64,000 nucleotides of DNA from assembly GCA_001247695.2 (NCBI GenBank), contig LGRX02035501.1, forward strand, positions 61,776 through 125,775, written 5' to 3'. This stretch comes from Cymbomonas tetramitiformis. Lineage: Eukaryota > Chlorophyta > Pyramimonadophyceae > Pyramimonadales > Pyramimonadaceae. The notes beneath the pieces are model-generated. The model had not been told where the DNA came from, did not search any database, and saw only the letters and a list, made by a program, of their open reading frames with translations. A program made the translations under genes and the position numbers. Below, piece after piece: positions 47,380-59,520 of the stretch (position 1 is its first letter; every line of letters starts with the position of its first letter).

Positions 47380-48745
47380 TGTGCTCATACTGGCCAGGCC
47401 CCCCCTCCCAAACAGGCAGTGCAGCAGCTGTGCCACTACTTTCTACTGCTGAATTCTGATACACTGAAAACCCGAAACAGAGCCCATCTTGGGGCAACCT
47501 GCACCTACAGCGTCTCAAACTGAAGGCAGGATAATCCCAATCTCGTCAGCACTAGCCACTTTCGCAGCGCCCGGGAGAGCCGGTACCACTGTCACAACGC
47601 CCAAGAGAGCTGGTGCCACTGTCTTCCGAAACACAGTCGGTGCCTGCACCGTCTGAGGATTCATGCGGTGGAGCAAATTGAGAAAGCTCCGATGTCGTCG
47701 TTGTCGATTTCGTCCTGCGTGACCAGTCGATCTCCGTGCCCGAGTTCCACCCCGCCGGCTAGCAACACCGGAACGGTGGGATAGCTGCGGGCGATAGTAC
47801 GCCAGCACCACCGACCTCGTTGTCGGTGTGCTCCGGTGCTGCCGATAAATCATGCGTGGGGCAATTTTGGGTAGAACCCAAACCTCGATCGTCGATTGAA
47901 GATGTGCGCAAGGCTGCTGTCTGCTGGAATTGACACTACGACTAGTTCGTACAGTCTAGTGTCATTCCCAGTGTGTCATCTTCGGTGGCCAGCCAGTGAG
48001 CAGTGACACTCAGCTCGGGTATATCTTGTGTTTTACCCAAGCTTAGTGATCCGTTGTTTCACCGTCGGCAGCGGGTCCCCACTGCCTGTTCAGCTGTTTC
48101 CAGCAGGTTATGGTCCCTCTCACGTTCGCGTGTACTGAATTTTAGCGCAGAATTTTATTTTATTTCCGCCCTATCTTTCGGTTAACACCCTAAGGGCGAA
48201 TTCGTTTTTAGCAGTATGGGATCAGTATGAGGGCGGAAACATCCATAACTACCACGGGTAGTCAACTATTGGATATTTATGAAGTATTAGTGTCCATATT
48301 GGGGACTTGGGCGAGGTCCCTCAACCCTTCAATGCCCACCAAATTCGGTTTATCGAGTGGAGGACTTTGTGGAAAGTGCATAGGTGTTCTGCTGCCAGGT
48401 GACAAAAGCGTACTCTATGGAGAGTGCTCTAAAGGCTTCAAATCAAGGATATGGTATTTTCCCCCATTGGTATACACCATGATACGTCATCGCCCACTCA
48501 TAACATCAAGTCAATAGTGGTGGCATGTTCATGGCGCATGCCCAAAAATGCCCCCAACAATTGTTCAACAGAATTTCCTTAAGTATGGTGATGATGGGTC
48601 ACATATATTCATGTGTGCACATACGGTGCGAGTGATAATGAAGTGTCATATCATCCACTAAGTTCCGCAATATAAGATATGCGAATAATCGTGGCAAATG
48701 GATGTCTAGAACTTGAGTTATTGCCGAAAACGTGAAAATAAGTTC
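47380..48745. other. Spacer with no recognisable gene
   Basis: Short GC-rich minus-strand frames at 47515-47853 and a 96-codon plus-strand frame at 48227-48517 have no domain. An inverted 10-bp pair agggcgaatt (48193-48202 and 48778-48787) might mark a small insertion. Confidence 0.35.
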
Positions 48746-49291
48746 CTAGAAAACAGGATCAGTATGAGCAGTATGGCAATTCGCCCTGGCATCGTAGTTG
48801 TCAATCTTGTCAGCCAGCCTGGTAACCACGGCGGTGTCAAAGCCGATCACACCAGAGTCCAGATTGAAGTTGTCGGTGTTGGCAGCGGTCTCAGAAGCCT
48901 CGGCCTCGTCGTCAGTCGTCGGAGGAGAGTAATCCGGCGACGGGGGAGCACCGTCCACTGGCGGAGGTGGTGGCCACACCGGGATGCGGCGCCAGAAGCC
49001 TTGATGTGCTCGGTGTCTGCCCTGCTGCCTCCGAGGAACTGCAGCGGGTGATATAGCTCCAAAGCTGTCAGCGGTGCATGCCGCCACGGCAGGTAAAGAA
49101 GATGTTACCGCAGACACTGAACCGGCACCACCGACCGGTGTAATATCCACACCTGTAAGCGGGAATGCCGTTGCAGTGTGCATTAAGCACATGCTTACAT
49201 ATACGAAGAGTGCCGGCAGCGCTGCTGCCGTGAGGAAAGTCCACATCGTCGGTCTCCGTACACCACCAACCCGTGGAGCGGGTGGGCCCAT
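48746..49291 (-). CDS. Hypothetical protein with N-terminal membrane segment
   Basis: 181 codons. Residues 16-43 are hydrophobic (TFLTAAALPALFVYVSMCLM), either a signal anchor or a signal peptide, followed by an Ala/Val-rich stretch. Residues 105-135 are a Pro-rich run next to an acidic DDEAEAS segment. The last third has a single LDSGVIGFDTAVVT motif, which faintly recalls the DSG of retropepsins but is not enough to call one. The region is GC-rich, unlike its surroundings. No family is assigned. Confidence 0.3.
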   Translation of the reverse strand: MGPPAPRVGGVRRPTMWTFLTAAALPALFVYVSMCLMHTATAFPLTGVDITPVGGAGSVSAVTSSLPAVAACTADSFGAISPAAVPRRQQGRHRAHQGFWRRIPVWPPPPPVDGAPPSPDYSPPTTDDEAEASETAANTDNFNLDSGVIGFDTAVVTRLADKIDNYDARANCHTAHTDPVF

Positions 49292-50041
49292 AACCTGTTA
49301 GATATATAGTCACGGCTATATACCGGGTTACAGTCAGAATGCTTTCACTTTCGGTAAATAGACTAAGTGTCGGTTAACATAACGAAAGCTCGGCTTATGC
49401 TGGAAACCCTAAACCTGTGACACCCGTACTGTACGAAGTACTAGTACATACCTAGGATAGTGACACACGGTGTGTCACATCCAGTCCACGACAATTGATC
49501 AAGTTCCAGCGGTCGAACGAAAATCACGTGGACATTCATGGAGGCAGAGATTTCCCTCCCCCCCTTTCAGGGGGGTCCGGCAGTCTGCCACTGTGTCACC
49601 CTTCGATCTGTGGTTTCAGTCTAGTTCCGATCTCGATAATTAACTCCCTTACGTCTTTTATTATCTCATCATATGTCTGTAAGCCTCACCCTGAGTGTAC
49701 CACTGTTCAGCTTCAGTTCTTGCTGTAGAGTGATGTATATATATATATATCTCCAGTGTATACTACCCTGCATATTTCTCTCACTCCGTAAGGCGTTGGG
49801 CCTCACTACTGGTCAGTGGTGCCTCGCATCTGCTCTCGGTCATTGATCCCGTTGTTCCAGCGGTCTGATTCAGCCGTTCCGGTTGTTCTTCCCGGCTGTG
49901 TTTTTCGAGCCCGCCGAAACATTCTTCTTCGTTCGTCAGTTTCGCGGCACGATCTTCATTACGGGCTATTCTAGCTCCCCTCTTCGCGTGCTATTCTAGC
50001 GCGTTTGGACCGTCAACATCGCCGACTACGTCATTCCGAGT
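49292..50041. other. Upstream region of the gag-like gene
   Basis: tgtgacacccg at about 49417 could start an LTR of the element encoding the following gag-like frame, with a (ta)n run at 49735 and a TGGTCAGTGG-like site at 49819. No second LTR was found, so this stays unproven. Confidence 0.3.
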
Positions 50042-51901
50042 ATGTCTGCCGACCGCGTTCCGTTGGGCACTCGTCTTCGGGCTGTCCGCAGCGCTGGGGG
50101 CTCTTCCCCCAGTCCCTCACCTACCCAGACGCCCTCCCGCACCGCTCGGGGCGCCGATCCTGAGCCCATTGTGCGCATGTCGTCAGTTAGCACCCGCCCG
50201 ACGCCTGTGTCTCGGGCAGCCACAGACTTCCGCGGATTTCCACGCGGACTCTTCTGTGTGGGAGCCCACCCCTGTTCGTGCTTCGCAACGCGCAGAATAC
50301 GCCGACAAGCTCGACTACGCCTTTACTTACGGCGAGGAGCTCTCCAAGCTCACGAGGTCCCATGGCTTCAAGCCAAACGTGGGCCTCACCCTTGATGTAC
50401 CTGACTCCGAGGCCGACTTCGCCGTCCTCCTGGGCAATATGTCCCACGTTTTCGGCTCCATTTCCCGCGACGAGTTCCTCAAGCTGCTGGATCTGGATTT
50501 CGAGTACGAGGTCTACCACCTCACCCTCAACGAGGTTATCTACGTCGTCCTCCCAACCGTCCTACGCGGTACGACTCTTGCCCTGTACGAGAGGTCTGCC
50601 CTTGCCCACCCCCAGGATGGGCGTTGTGCGCTGCAGCGCCTCCGCTACCACGCGTGGAGGGCCTAGGCGACCCAGCCACGCAGCGGTTATGGGTTCGTCT
50701 CCGCCACATCATCATCAACGAGGACGAGGACCCTTCGCCGCAGCGTACGGTGTTCCGCACCCTTGCGGGTAAACACCGTAAGCTGTACCCCGAGTACTCC
50801 GACCGCGACATGGTGGAGGATCTCCACGTCGTACTCCGCGCATCGGCGGCCGTCTCTCCTCACGTCACCCCCCTTTATCTGGTGGTGCTGAGGGACCTCA
50901 ACGCTGGCCGCCACTTCACCTACGCCGCCCTCGCGCTCTACATCGCCACCGTCTACCGCGACGAGAAGCCCCTGGCTCGTCTGTCTTCCCCGCCTCCTTC
51001 GGAGTCTATCTGGTGGTGGTGCAGGTGGTGGTCGCGCGAAGCACCCTGCATCTTCGGCCATGGCCTTCCGCCGCGAGTTGACCAAGCCGGTGGGGGAATG
51101 GAAGCCGCTGCGGAGCGCCCGCTATCTGACATGGGAGGGCGATAGGACACTGGAGTGCCGTGCGTCACCTGCTTTCGCCTCTTCGCCGTCACCGACGGCC
51201 ATCTCAAGAGCGACGGTATTTGCCCGTACTCCTGCGCTGCCTCGTTTGCCCCTCCTGGCAAGGCCCCTCCTACTGCCAAGCCTCCCCCTTCCACGTTCCT
51301 CCCTTCTCTTCTTGGCCGCCTTCGGCGGCACCGGCAACACATTCCCTGCAGCTGGAGCCTCCTACCACCACAGCCCCCGCGGCGGGATGCTGCACCGCCG
51401 CAGGGTTCCCCTACGGCGGCAACCATGATGACCGTGCGGACCCCTTGGATTCCCTCGCCCTACCTCGATCACGACGCCCCTCCTGCTCTCCAGCTTGATG
51501 GTGCTGGTGGTGCGATGTACTATTCCGCAGCTCTCATCTTCGCTGAGTTCAACGACGAGGGCGATGACAACTGGCCCGCTTTCCGGGCTGGACCCGTCTA
51601 CATCCCGCCCTCGGCCGCAGCAGCAACCTCCGATGCCGCATGTGCACCACCTTCCATCTGGAAAATGGCGAGGCGATCCGGGATCGCTCTTTTCGTGATC
51701 CGGAACGGGATCGATCCCGGAAGGGAAGTTTCTTACGGGATCGTTCCGGCTTCGGCGAAATTACACGATCGTAGAGGGAACGCTCCAGGTACGGGAACGA
51801 TCCTGGAACGCTCCAGGTACGGGAACGATCCTGGAACGCTCCAGGTACGGGAACGATCCTGGAACGCTCCAGGTACGGGAACGGTGGAAGGACAGGTGTG
51901 A
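50042..51901 (+). pseudogene. Gag-like polyprotein fragment with frame shifts
   Basis: ATG at 50042 starts a Ser/Pro-rich leader. A shift near 50230 gives a frame with YADKLDYAFTYGEELSKL and FAVLLGNMSHVFGSISRDEF (to 50666). Another shift gives HIIINEDEDPSPQRTVFRTL and MVEDLHVVLRAS (to about 51000). A last frame (51155-51901) has CVTCFRLFAVTDGHLKSDGI followed by C, a knuckle-like Cys/His set, then Pro-rich sequence. The order of leader, helical domain, Cys/His motif and proline tail resembles a retroelement Gag. No polymerase follows. A 28-bp repeat occupies the 3' end. The shifts could be introns or decay. Confidence 0.4.
51775..51890. repeat. 28-bp tandem repeat, four copies
   Basis: gaacgctccaggtacgggaa plus cgatcctg, repeated directly. 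It lies at the end of the gag-like frame. Confidence 0.9.
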
Positions 51902-52099
51902 TATGCTCAAGATGTCTTCAAGCATTCAAAGAAAGTGTATCATGCACCACACATAAAAAAGGTAAACTTTCAGATCACAAGGCTAGAGGTAAAGGAGGCA
52001 ACTTTTCAAATATGTATATACAAATCCCAAAAAAAAAACACCATACAGTACACTAGGTACTTCATTTGCATGTACTCATACTGTCTCCATTATCAACTA

Positions 52100-53075
52100 T
52101 CACTGACTAGTAAAGTCTTCTTCTTCCTCATCTATACTTCCCACTCCTATTGTGTTTTGGTGTTGAAGAATTTCTGTTAAAGTTGCAGGCCACTTGGCTG
52201 ACTGCGCCAGCTTCACACATGAGTGTACCATATTCCATCTTTTTACTTGGGTAAAAATTCTTGAGTACTCCTTGCTCAAGGTATTTGGCACCTCTATCTG
52301 CACGTCGAAAGTGTCAAAGTGAGTACTAGTTGAAAAAAACGTGTACTCTAACCAAGCAAAAGTACCAAGGAAATGCATACTTACCACAACTTGTGACTTT
52401 GTGGATGAGTTCTCATTTATCTCATACTCGATGGCCCAATCTTTTAAGCTTGGGCCAAGGAGTGCCTTTTCAACACACATTACAGCGAAAGTAAGAGTTT
52501 GGCATCGAAGTTTTGATCTTTCTTTCCGAACACTTTCTTCAAAATAGACCCAAATAGGTCGTTTCCACACTGATCGACCTGGGGGTGTTCAGCTGAAGCT
52601 GCGCTCTTTCTCCACCACGCACCTGTGTGAGTAATATGAAAAGTGAGTATAAACCAAACGAACTATAGAAAGGACTAGAGAAAATAAAGATTGCTGGAAT
52701 GGTTTCATACTTTGTAAGCCTTCTGTGTTATAGTTGTATACACGGTCCTTGTCAACACCAGTAAACGCCTCTGGGTATGCTTGGATGGTCCCTGCAAATA
52801 GTTTTTGCTGTAGCTTGCTGCGTGAGTTCACCCTGACCGAGTTCTTGAGTTGTACATTCAACCCAACTCACTTTTTCACCACGCACTTCTTTTATTTTTG
52901 CAAAAAGTGTTCCTTAATAAGAGGCCTTACCGCTTTCTTGGTGAGATTCCAGCCGTGGCAATCTTTTTCTTTTCCTTGTCCTTCCGTTTCCACGCTATAC
53001 AATATCCTCATGCACTCGCCGATAGTGGTGTCTCCAAAATAATAGCCCTCTGGACCATTTGCCATAGTGTAACTT
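52100..53075 (-). CDS. Unrecognised multi-exon gene, 3' part
   Basis: Four exons can be joined in phase on the minus strand: about 53071-52931, 52843-52711, 52578-52385 and 52297-52100. The clearest intron is 52384-52298 (gtaagtatgc ... gtgcag, 87 bp). Exon ends at 52931 and 52711 also carry gtaagg and gtatga donors. The predicted protein includes YYFGDTTIGECMRILYSVET, KLQQKLFAGTIQAYPEAFTG, a WKRPIWVYFEESVRKE stretch and an acidic end DEEEEDFTSQ. I do not recognise the family. The 5' part is lost in, or lies beyond, the minisatellite starting at 53163. Confidence 0.45.
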
Positions 53076-53162
53076 ACCACTGCGCGAATATTTCCTTCCT
53101 GAGCACACCTTTTACCCAAGCATGTTATACCAGAAACACTCTTGTTCGCACAAGCATAGCAC

Positions 53163-55133
53163 ACGCACGCAAATAGACACTTATCCTAGCATAGGCATAA
53201 CACACGCATACTGAGATACACATATATCCTACCATACCAGAAACACTTGTTGAAAGTAAGGTATAGTACTTGTAAACCACATATTCTACTATACCATAAA
53301 CACTCTTGGAAGTAAGGTATATTTAAACAATATGCCATAGCCATATGCTAACACATATCTTAGCACGGGCATAGCACACGCACATACTGTAGAGATACAC
53401 ACATATCCTAGCACAAGCATAACCCACGCAACTAGAGATACACACATCTCCTAGCATAGGCATAACACAACAGGCATACACAGATATACACACATATTCA
53501 TGCACGGGCATAGCACACGCACACAGATACACACATATTCTAGCACGGCCATAGCACACGCAAAGAGATACACACATATCCTACCACAAGCATAACACAC
53601 GCACACAAAGATACACACATATCCTATACGGGCGCAACACACGCACGAGAGAGATACATATCCTAGCACTGGCATAACAACGCGCGGATGCACATATATC
53701 CTAGCACGGGCATAACACAGGGCACGAGAGATACACATATATCCTAGCACGGGCATAACACGCACACAAAGATACATATATATCCTAGCACGGGCATAAC
53801 ACTGGCACCGAGATACACACATATCCTAGCATAGACATAACATAACAGGCACACACATATACACACATATGCTAGCACAAGCATAGCACACGCAAAGAGA
53901 TACACAAATATCCTAGCACAGGCATATCACACGCACACAAAGATACACACATATCCTAGCACAGGTATAACACTCGTACACAGAGATACACACATATCCT
54001 AGCACAGACATAACACAGGCACAGAGATACACATATATCCTAGCACAGGCATAACACACGCACACAAAGATACATATATATATATCCTAGCACAGGCATA
54101 ACACTGGCACAGAGATACACATATATCCTAGCACAGGCATACCACACACACAAAGATAGTAAGATATATACACACATATACTAGCATAGGCATAACATAA
54201 AAGGCACACACATACTCAGAGGCACAATATTCAGAGGCATAACACACACACCCACACACACACAGATACACACGTATCCTAGCATAGGCATAACACGACA
54301 GGCACACATATGCTAGCACAAGCATAGCACACGCAAAGAGATACACAAATATCCTAGCACAGGCATATCACACGCGCACACAGATACACACATATCCTAG
54401 CACGGGCACCACACGCACACACAAAGATACACATATCCTAGCACGGGCATAACACACAAGATGCATATATCCTAGCACAGGGCATAACACCGCACATTGA
54501 GATACACACCTATCCTAGCATAGGCATAAAACTCGTACACGGAGATAAAAAAATGTCCTAGCATAGGCATAACCCAACAAGCATACACAGATGCACACAT
54601 ACTCATACAAGCACATATCTTAGCACACACACACAGATACACACATATCCTAGCACAGGCATACCACACGCACACAAAGATACACACATATCCTAGCGGA
54701 AGAAGCATAACACTGGCACAAAGATACACACATACCCTAGCAGAGGCATAACACACGTACACAAAGATACACACATATCCTAGCAAAGGCATAACACACG
54801 CATACTGAGATACACATATATCCTACCATACCAGAAACACTTGTTGAAAGTAAGGTATAGTACTTGTAAACCACATATTCTACTATACCATAAACACTCT
54901 TGGAAGTAAGGTATATTTAAACAATATGCCATAGCCATATGCTAACACATATCTTAGCACGGGCATAGCACACGCACACAGAGATACACACATATCCTAG
55001 CACAAGCATAACCCACGCAACTAGAGATACACACATATCCTAGCATAGGCATAACACAACAGGCATATACAGATATACACACATATTCATGCACGGGCAT
55101 AGCACACGCACACAGATACACACATATCCTAGC
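53163..55133. repeat. ~41-bp minisatellite, about 2 kb
   Basis: Units of the type acacatatcctagcacaggc with ataacacacgcacac and agat spacers, roughly 45 copies. A 300-bp block at 53195-53500 with tgttgaaagtaaggtatagt is repeated at 54795-55090, so part of the array was duplicated. Cys- and Tyr-rich frames on the minus strand are repeat artefacts. Confidence 0.92.
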
Positions 55134-55393
55134 AAGGAAATAAACAAAGAGCGTCAACATAAAGAAAAGACTTTCTTCCGCGGATTCAGTATCGCAAATA
55201 GCACAATGCGCGGAGAGCTAACGCGTGAGTAATCCGCGGACAAGCGCAAAGAAAATAGCTTGCCAAGGAAATAAACAAAGAGCGTCAACATAAAGAAAAG
55301 ACTTCCTTCCGCGGATTCAGTATCGCAAATAGCACAATGCGCGGAGAGCTAACGCGTGAGTAATCCGCGGACAAGCGCAAAGAACACAATGCA
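55134..55393. repeat. 130-bp direct duplication
   Basis: aaggaaataaacaaagagcg starts at 55134 and 55264. Both copies carry ttccgcggattcag and gtaatccgcggac, which can pair as a hairpin inside each unit. Confidence 0.92.
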
Positions 55394-56454
55394 TTTTTTC
55401 GGGAAAATCGGACCGAGTAACTTTGACGACGATTTAAGCAAGACATTTCCATTGAAACAAGTTGGTTCTAGACTAATTTGATGGTGGGGAATTCGATGGC
55501 GAACTCCATTTTTCGTAACGCCCTATGAATAGGGCGTTACGCGTGGATATATGTAGGGGGGTATGCGGTCTGTTGAAATATGCGATGCCGTACGGGTGCT
55601 ACGATGATGCGGGAGGCATCTAAATTCATTACCAATGTGTTATCATAGATATGTGTGTGTTAAAAAACAATTTTGAAACATATTTACGGCAAGCATGCAT
55701 TTGTAGGATATTGGCAGCCCATTATTAAACATGCATATTTCATATTCCCCATATGTATTCGCGCGCGCCATAACCATGCAATATGATACACTGTCAGGCT
55801 TGTTTAGAAAATATTTTTCACCGTTTGGCAATAATATTTTGTTTCCTAAGCTTGGGGGTGGGTTACACAGCCAAATGGAGCAGGTTGATATTGCAAATTT
55901 GAGCAAATCTTTACATCTATCATAGGAACACAACCAGGGTTATCGTAGTATATAGTAATACACGCATATCCTTTAGCTATATCGTTACACACGCAAGAAA
56001 GCACTGCACATAGGCTTAGAATAGTCAGAGTTGTATAATATATCACTTATAGCGTTATAGGCAAGGTCGATGAGAAAAACTGAATAAAGTGTATGCTTGC
56101 AAGCATGCGCGTAACCAGATGTTGTTCACTGTGCCACAAGTCAGGAACCCTAAAAGTGAGCATCACATACGAAGCTTCACGACACAAACACTCTACTTGA
56201 GACTGTTGCAAATAAAGTATTGAAACAGCACAGATGACGATTGTATCTTGACGTAAGTTTCTATTCATCGATAAATGCACTTCTCACTATGTATGCTTCT
56301 ATCCAGGTTCGAGAAACCCTGTTCCGTGATGCTTGCATGAATAATGCACCCGTGTCGCCCTTCCATTGGGCTCGTGTTCCCTATCGAACTAAAAACCCTC
56401 ACAAGCCAGGAATAACAACTTGGCTAACTGCTGTCCCTACGATTCCTAACCCTA
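55394..56454. other. Spacer with a hairpin
   Basis: cgtaacgcccta (55514-55525), loop tgaa, tagggcgttacg (55530-55541): a perfect 12-bp stem. No supported gene in the rest. Confidence 0.5.
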
Positions 56455-56580
56455 TGCACTGACTTGATGCTCACGTGCTCACGTGAGCATCAAGTCAGTG
56501 CAGCGGTACGGTCGGGAATCTAACCCGAGCTGGAGAGGGAGGCGAACCCACCCAGACTACCATACCAAAACAATGCTGCA
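56455..56580. repeat. 23-bp-arm hairpin plus tRNA-like block, copy 1
   Basis: 56455-56477 and 56480-56502 are perfect inverted repeats (gcactgacttgatgctcacg core). The adjoining block, read on the minus strand, has gggttagattccc, which is one base from a Pol III B box inside a 5-bp T-arm stem. A related copy lies at 56785-56920. Confidence 0.6.
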
Positions 56581-56784
56581 TGCATTTTGTTTCGACTGTG
56601 TGAGCATGGAAGAGCACTCGCTTCTCAGCTTGACCGAGGCCCCCGCCGCGAGCATCCGTGAGCCAGCCAGCAGATAATTTAGCTCGTACCTGTGAGCTGG
56701 CGAAACGGTTTCATACAAGCGCCGCATAAAAAACAAGTAAAAGAAAGTGGGAGGTCTGTTTGATCAGTGGCTCTTTCATCTGCG

Positions 56785-56920
56785 TGCGCTGAATTGATGA
56801 CCACGTGCTGACCGTCAACACGTGAGCATCAATTCGGCGCACGCAGGGATACGGTCGGGAGTCAAAGCCGAGCTGGAGAGGGAGGACATCCCACCCAGAC
56901 TGCCGTACCTAAAGGCTACG
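56785..56920. repeat. Hairpin plus tRNA-like block, copy 2
   Basis: ctgcgtgcgctgaattgatg is inverted at about 56821-56846 with small mismatches. The adjacent block again ends in an acceptor-like pair, ggtacgg and ccgtatcc on the minus strand. Diverged about 20 per cent from copy 1 by eye. Confidence 0.5.
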
Positions 56921-57434
56921 TCAACGAGTTTAACGAAAATAGTATGATGCAAGTAGATAAGGAAAAGAAATCGAGGACCGTTGACCGAGGTTCGTTCGGG
57001 CAAGAAGGCCCTTTTTCGGATCCTTCGCTGTCACCTTCAATTTCAGTGGAAACTCATGAAAAAAAAAACTGCGATAAACACGTCACACGGGTGTCAACGC
57101 GAGCATAAACCTGAAGTCTGAATTCTAAAGGCATTTAAAAGGTGTCCAAACTTACCATGCCGTCAATGAAGCCGTTGAGACAACGAATAAAAAGCCGCAG
57201 CCCTGATGACAAGAAATGCGCTGCTGCATACACCTGACGACAGAATACGTGCCACGCTGGCAAACACACCCGCACAGCGCTTTCAGAATTTTTATATTTC
57301 AACTAGAAAAATGCAAGGAAGAACAATCCCAAACAGGACGTAATGGGTATCCGCCATTCTTGATAATGCAAAGATGAAGCGGTGTGTCTTCCAGGAAGAA
57401 ATGGAAAATGATCCTCCTAAAGGCCTCAAGCGAT

Positions 57435-57683
57435 TTAACCCCTAAACAGCGGAAACTATTTTGACGTTTCATCATAGCGTTTACGTTTTTGCCCGCCATA
57501 TTTGCTACACCCATCGACAGCTAGCGAGCTTTGCATGTGCTTCGATCAACGTGAAGACCAAAACCTCGAGCTACTATCATACCGAATGCGGTAAATACTG
57601 CTCGAGATATCAAAGGTGAAACATGTCGAACCGTATGAACGGCTTTGGGTCATTATTGACCCAGACCGCTGTTTAGGGGTTAA
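57435..57683. mobile_element. piggyBac-like MITE with TTAA target sites
   Basis: ttaacccctaaacagcgg at 57435-57452 is perfectly inverted at 57666-57683. Read as TTAA plus a 14-bp terminal repeat starting CCCC, this is the signature of piggyBac-type insertion (TTAA duplication, C-rich termini). The interior of about 210 bp has no transposase. Confidence 0.75.
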
Positions 57684-58180
57684 AGATTGCCAAGGAGGGC
57701 TTGGGCCTCTCAAGGTGAATGCCGCAAACCAATAGGATGAAACCAACAATCACAAGATTGGCCAAGATAAGATTGGCGCGGACAAATGTTGGCCCAAGAT
57801 TGGCGCGGATTGCGAGTTCTGGCAGGATACCGAAGTCCCACAGTTGCTGTCCGACTCCGACTCCGACTAAGGTATAAAAGCTCAATTCATCTTACTTAGC
57901 CTTCATTTGCTGCTTACGCTCACCATCGTGCCACCCCTGCCACCTCCTACCAGAGAGTGAGCGACGCGCCTCTACAAACTCGTGATGCCTTCAGGCATGT
58001 AGCACGGCTAGGTGGGCCCGGATTGCATAATCGATGAAAATGACATTTAGAAGTCGCAAGAAGTTTCAAGAAGTACTTAGTGGTTAAAAGAAATCATCTA
58101 GAGGCAATATTTTATATTTTTGATAATTGTAGTGGCCACAGGGCTGCTTACAGGTCGCGGACGGGCTGCCGTACATACAT
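57684..58180. other. Spacer
   Basis: aagattggc words repeat at 57750-57810. The 58020-58180 part is a diverged relative of the following 173-bp unit. No gene. Confidence 0.4.
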
Positions 58181-58900
58181 TGCATATCTTGCGGGCGCGT
58201 GAGATATGCAAATGATACGGGGAAGTTATTAGACGTTGTGAGAAGTATTTAGAGGTCATCCGTAGGCAATGAGAAGCAAAATTTCACATCGGGACATATT
58301 CACGGGGTGCTGGGGAGCTAATTTCGTCTGTAAAATGGCTGCAAAGCAGAAATTGCATATCTTGCGGGCGCGTGAGATATGCAAATGATACGGGGAAGTT
58401 ATTACACGTTGTGAGAAGTATTTAGAGGTCATCCGTAGGCAATGAGAAGCGAAATTTCACATCGGGACATATTCACGGGGTGCTGGGGAGCCAATTTCGT
58501 CTGTAAAATGGCTGCAAAGCAGAAATTGCATATCTTGCGGGCGCGTGAGATATGCAAATGATACGGGGAAGTTATTACACGTTGTGAGAAGTATTTAGAG
58601 GTCATCCGCAGGCAATGAGAAGCGAAATTTCACATCGGGACATATTCACGGGGTGCTGGGGAGCTAATTTCGTCTGTAAAATGGCTGCAAAGCAGAAATT
58701 GCATATCTTGCGGGCGCGTGAGATATGCAAATGATACGGGGAAGTTATTACACGTTGTGAGAAGTATTTAGAGGTCATCCGCAGGCAATGAGAAGCGAAA
58801 TTTCACATCGGGACATATTCACGGGGTGCTGGGGAGCTAATTTCGTCTGTAAAATTGTTGCAAATCAGAAATTGCATGTCTCGCGGGCGCGTGTGATATA
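58181..58900. repeat. 173-bp satellite, four full copies
   Basis: tgcatatcttgcgggcgcgt occurs at 58181, 58354, 58527 and 58700 (exactly 173 bp apart), with a diverged fifth start at 58873. Each unit opens with the near-palindrome gcatatctt ... gagatatgc. Confidence 0.95.
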
Positions 58901-59129
58901 CAATATTAGAAATCACTATGATGAGAAATGTTAGAAGTCATTGCAAGTTATCAGAAGTTATCACAATGCATCATCACATGAATACTTTTACTTTGCCCTA
59001 ATGATACGCATATTATTGCAGTTGCAGGAGTTGGGGCACTAGCAGTTGCCGGGTGGCGGGTGCTCAAATTCAAAGGTGGCTCAAATTCTGCAACTCCTCT
59101 ATGGAGACGCCCGAGGCCCTACCCAAGTC

Positions 59130-59520
59130 CGAGGTATTCAATGGCTGGGTCTGCTGGAGTTGCTGGAGCTTGCTGGAGCTGTTGGAGCTGCTGGAGCTGC
59201 TGGAGTTGCTGGAGCTGTCGGGCCTGTGGTTGCTGAAGGAGCATGGGCTGGGACTGCTGCATTTGCAAAGTCTGGGGAGCTTGCAGCAGAAGGGGTTGCA
59301 GCTGCTGGGTCTGCTGGAGCTGCTGGAGCTGCTGCAACTGCTGGAGCTGCTGGAGCTGTTGCAACTGCTGGGGCTGCTGGAGCTGCTGGAGCTGTTGCAA
59401 CTGCTGGGGCTGCTGGAGCTGCTGGAGCTGTTGCAACTGCTGGGGCTGCTGGAGCTGCTGGAGCTGCTGGAGCTGCTGGAGCTGCTGGAGCTGTTGCAAC
59501 TGCTGCGTCTGGGGTTGTTG
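59130..59520. repeat. Leu-Gln-Gln coding repeat
   Basis: ctgctggag/ctgttgcaa 9-bp units in 36-39-bp blocks. On the minus strand they encode LQQ triplets, and all frames on both strands are open, so the other frames are artefacts. Confidence 0.9.

Noticed and set aside
48192..48205. aagggcgaattcg, which resembles a cloning-vector border
   Set aside because: Only about 13 bases match, and the flanks continue as ordinary genomic-looking sequence with a related word at 48778.
48193..48787. 595-bp insertion with 10-bp inverted ends agggcgaatt
   Set aside because: The ends are short, no target duplication was found and inner sequences are not inverted; chance is possible.
49417..49830. Possible LTR of the gag-like element
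   Set aside because: No second copy in the window, so the boundaries cannot be set.
53323..55160. Cys/Tyr/Val-rich minus-strand proteins
   Set aside because: They are translations of the 41-bp minisatellite.
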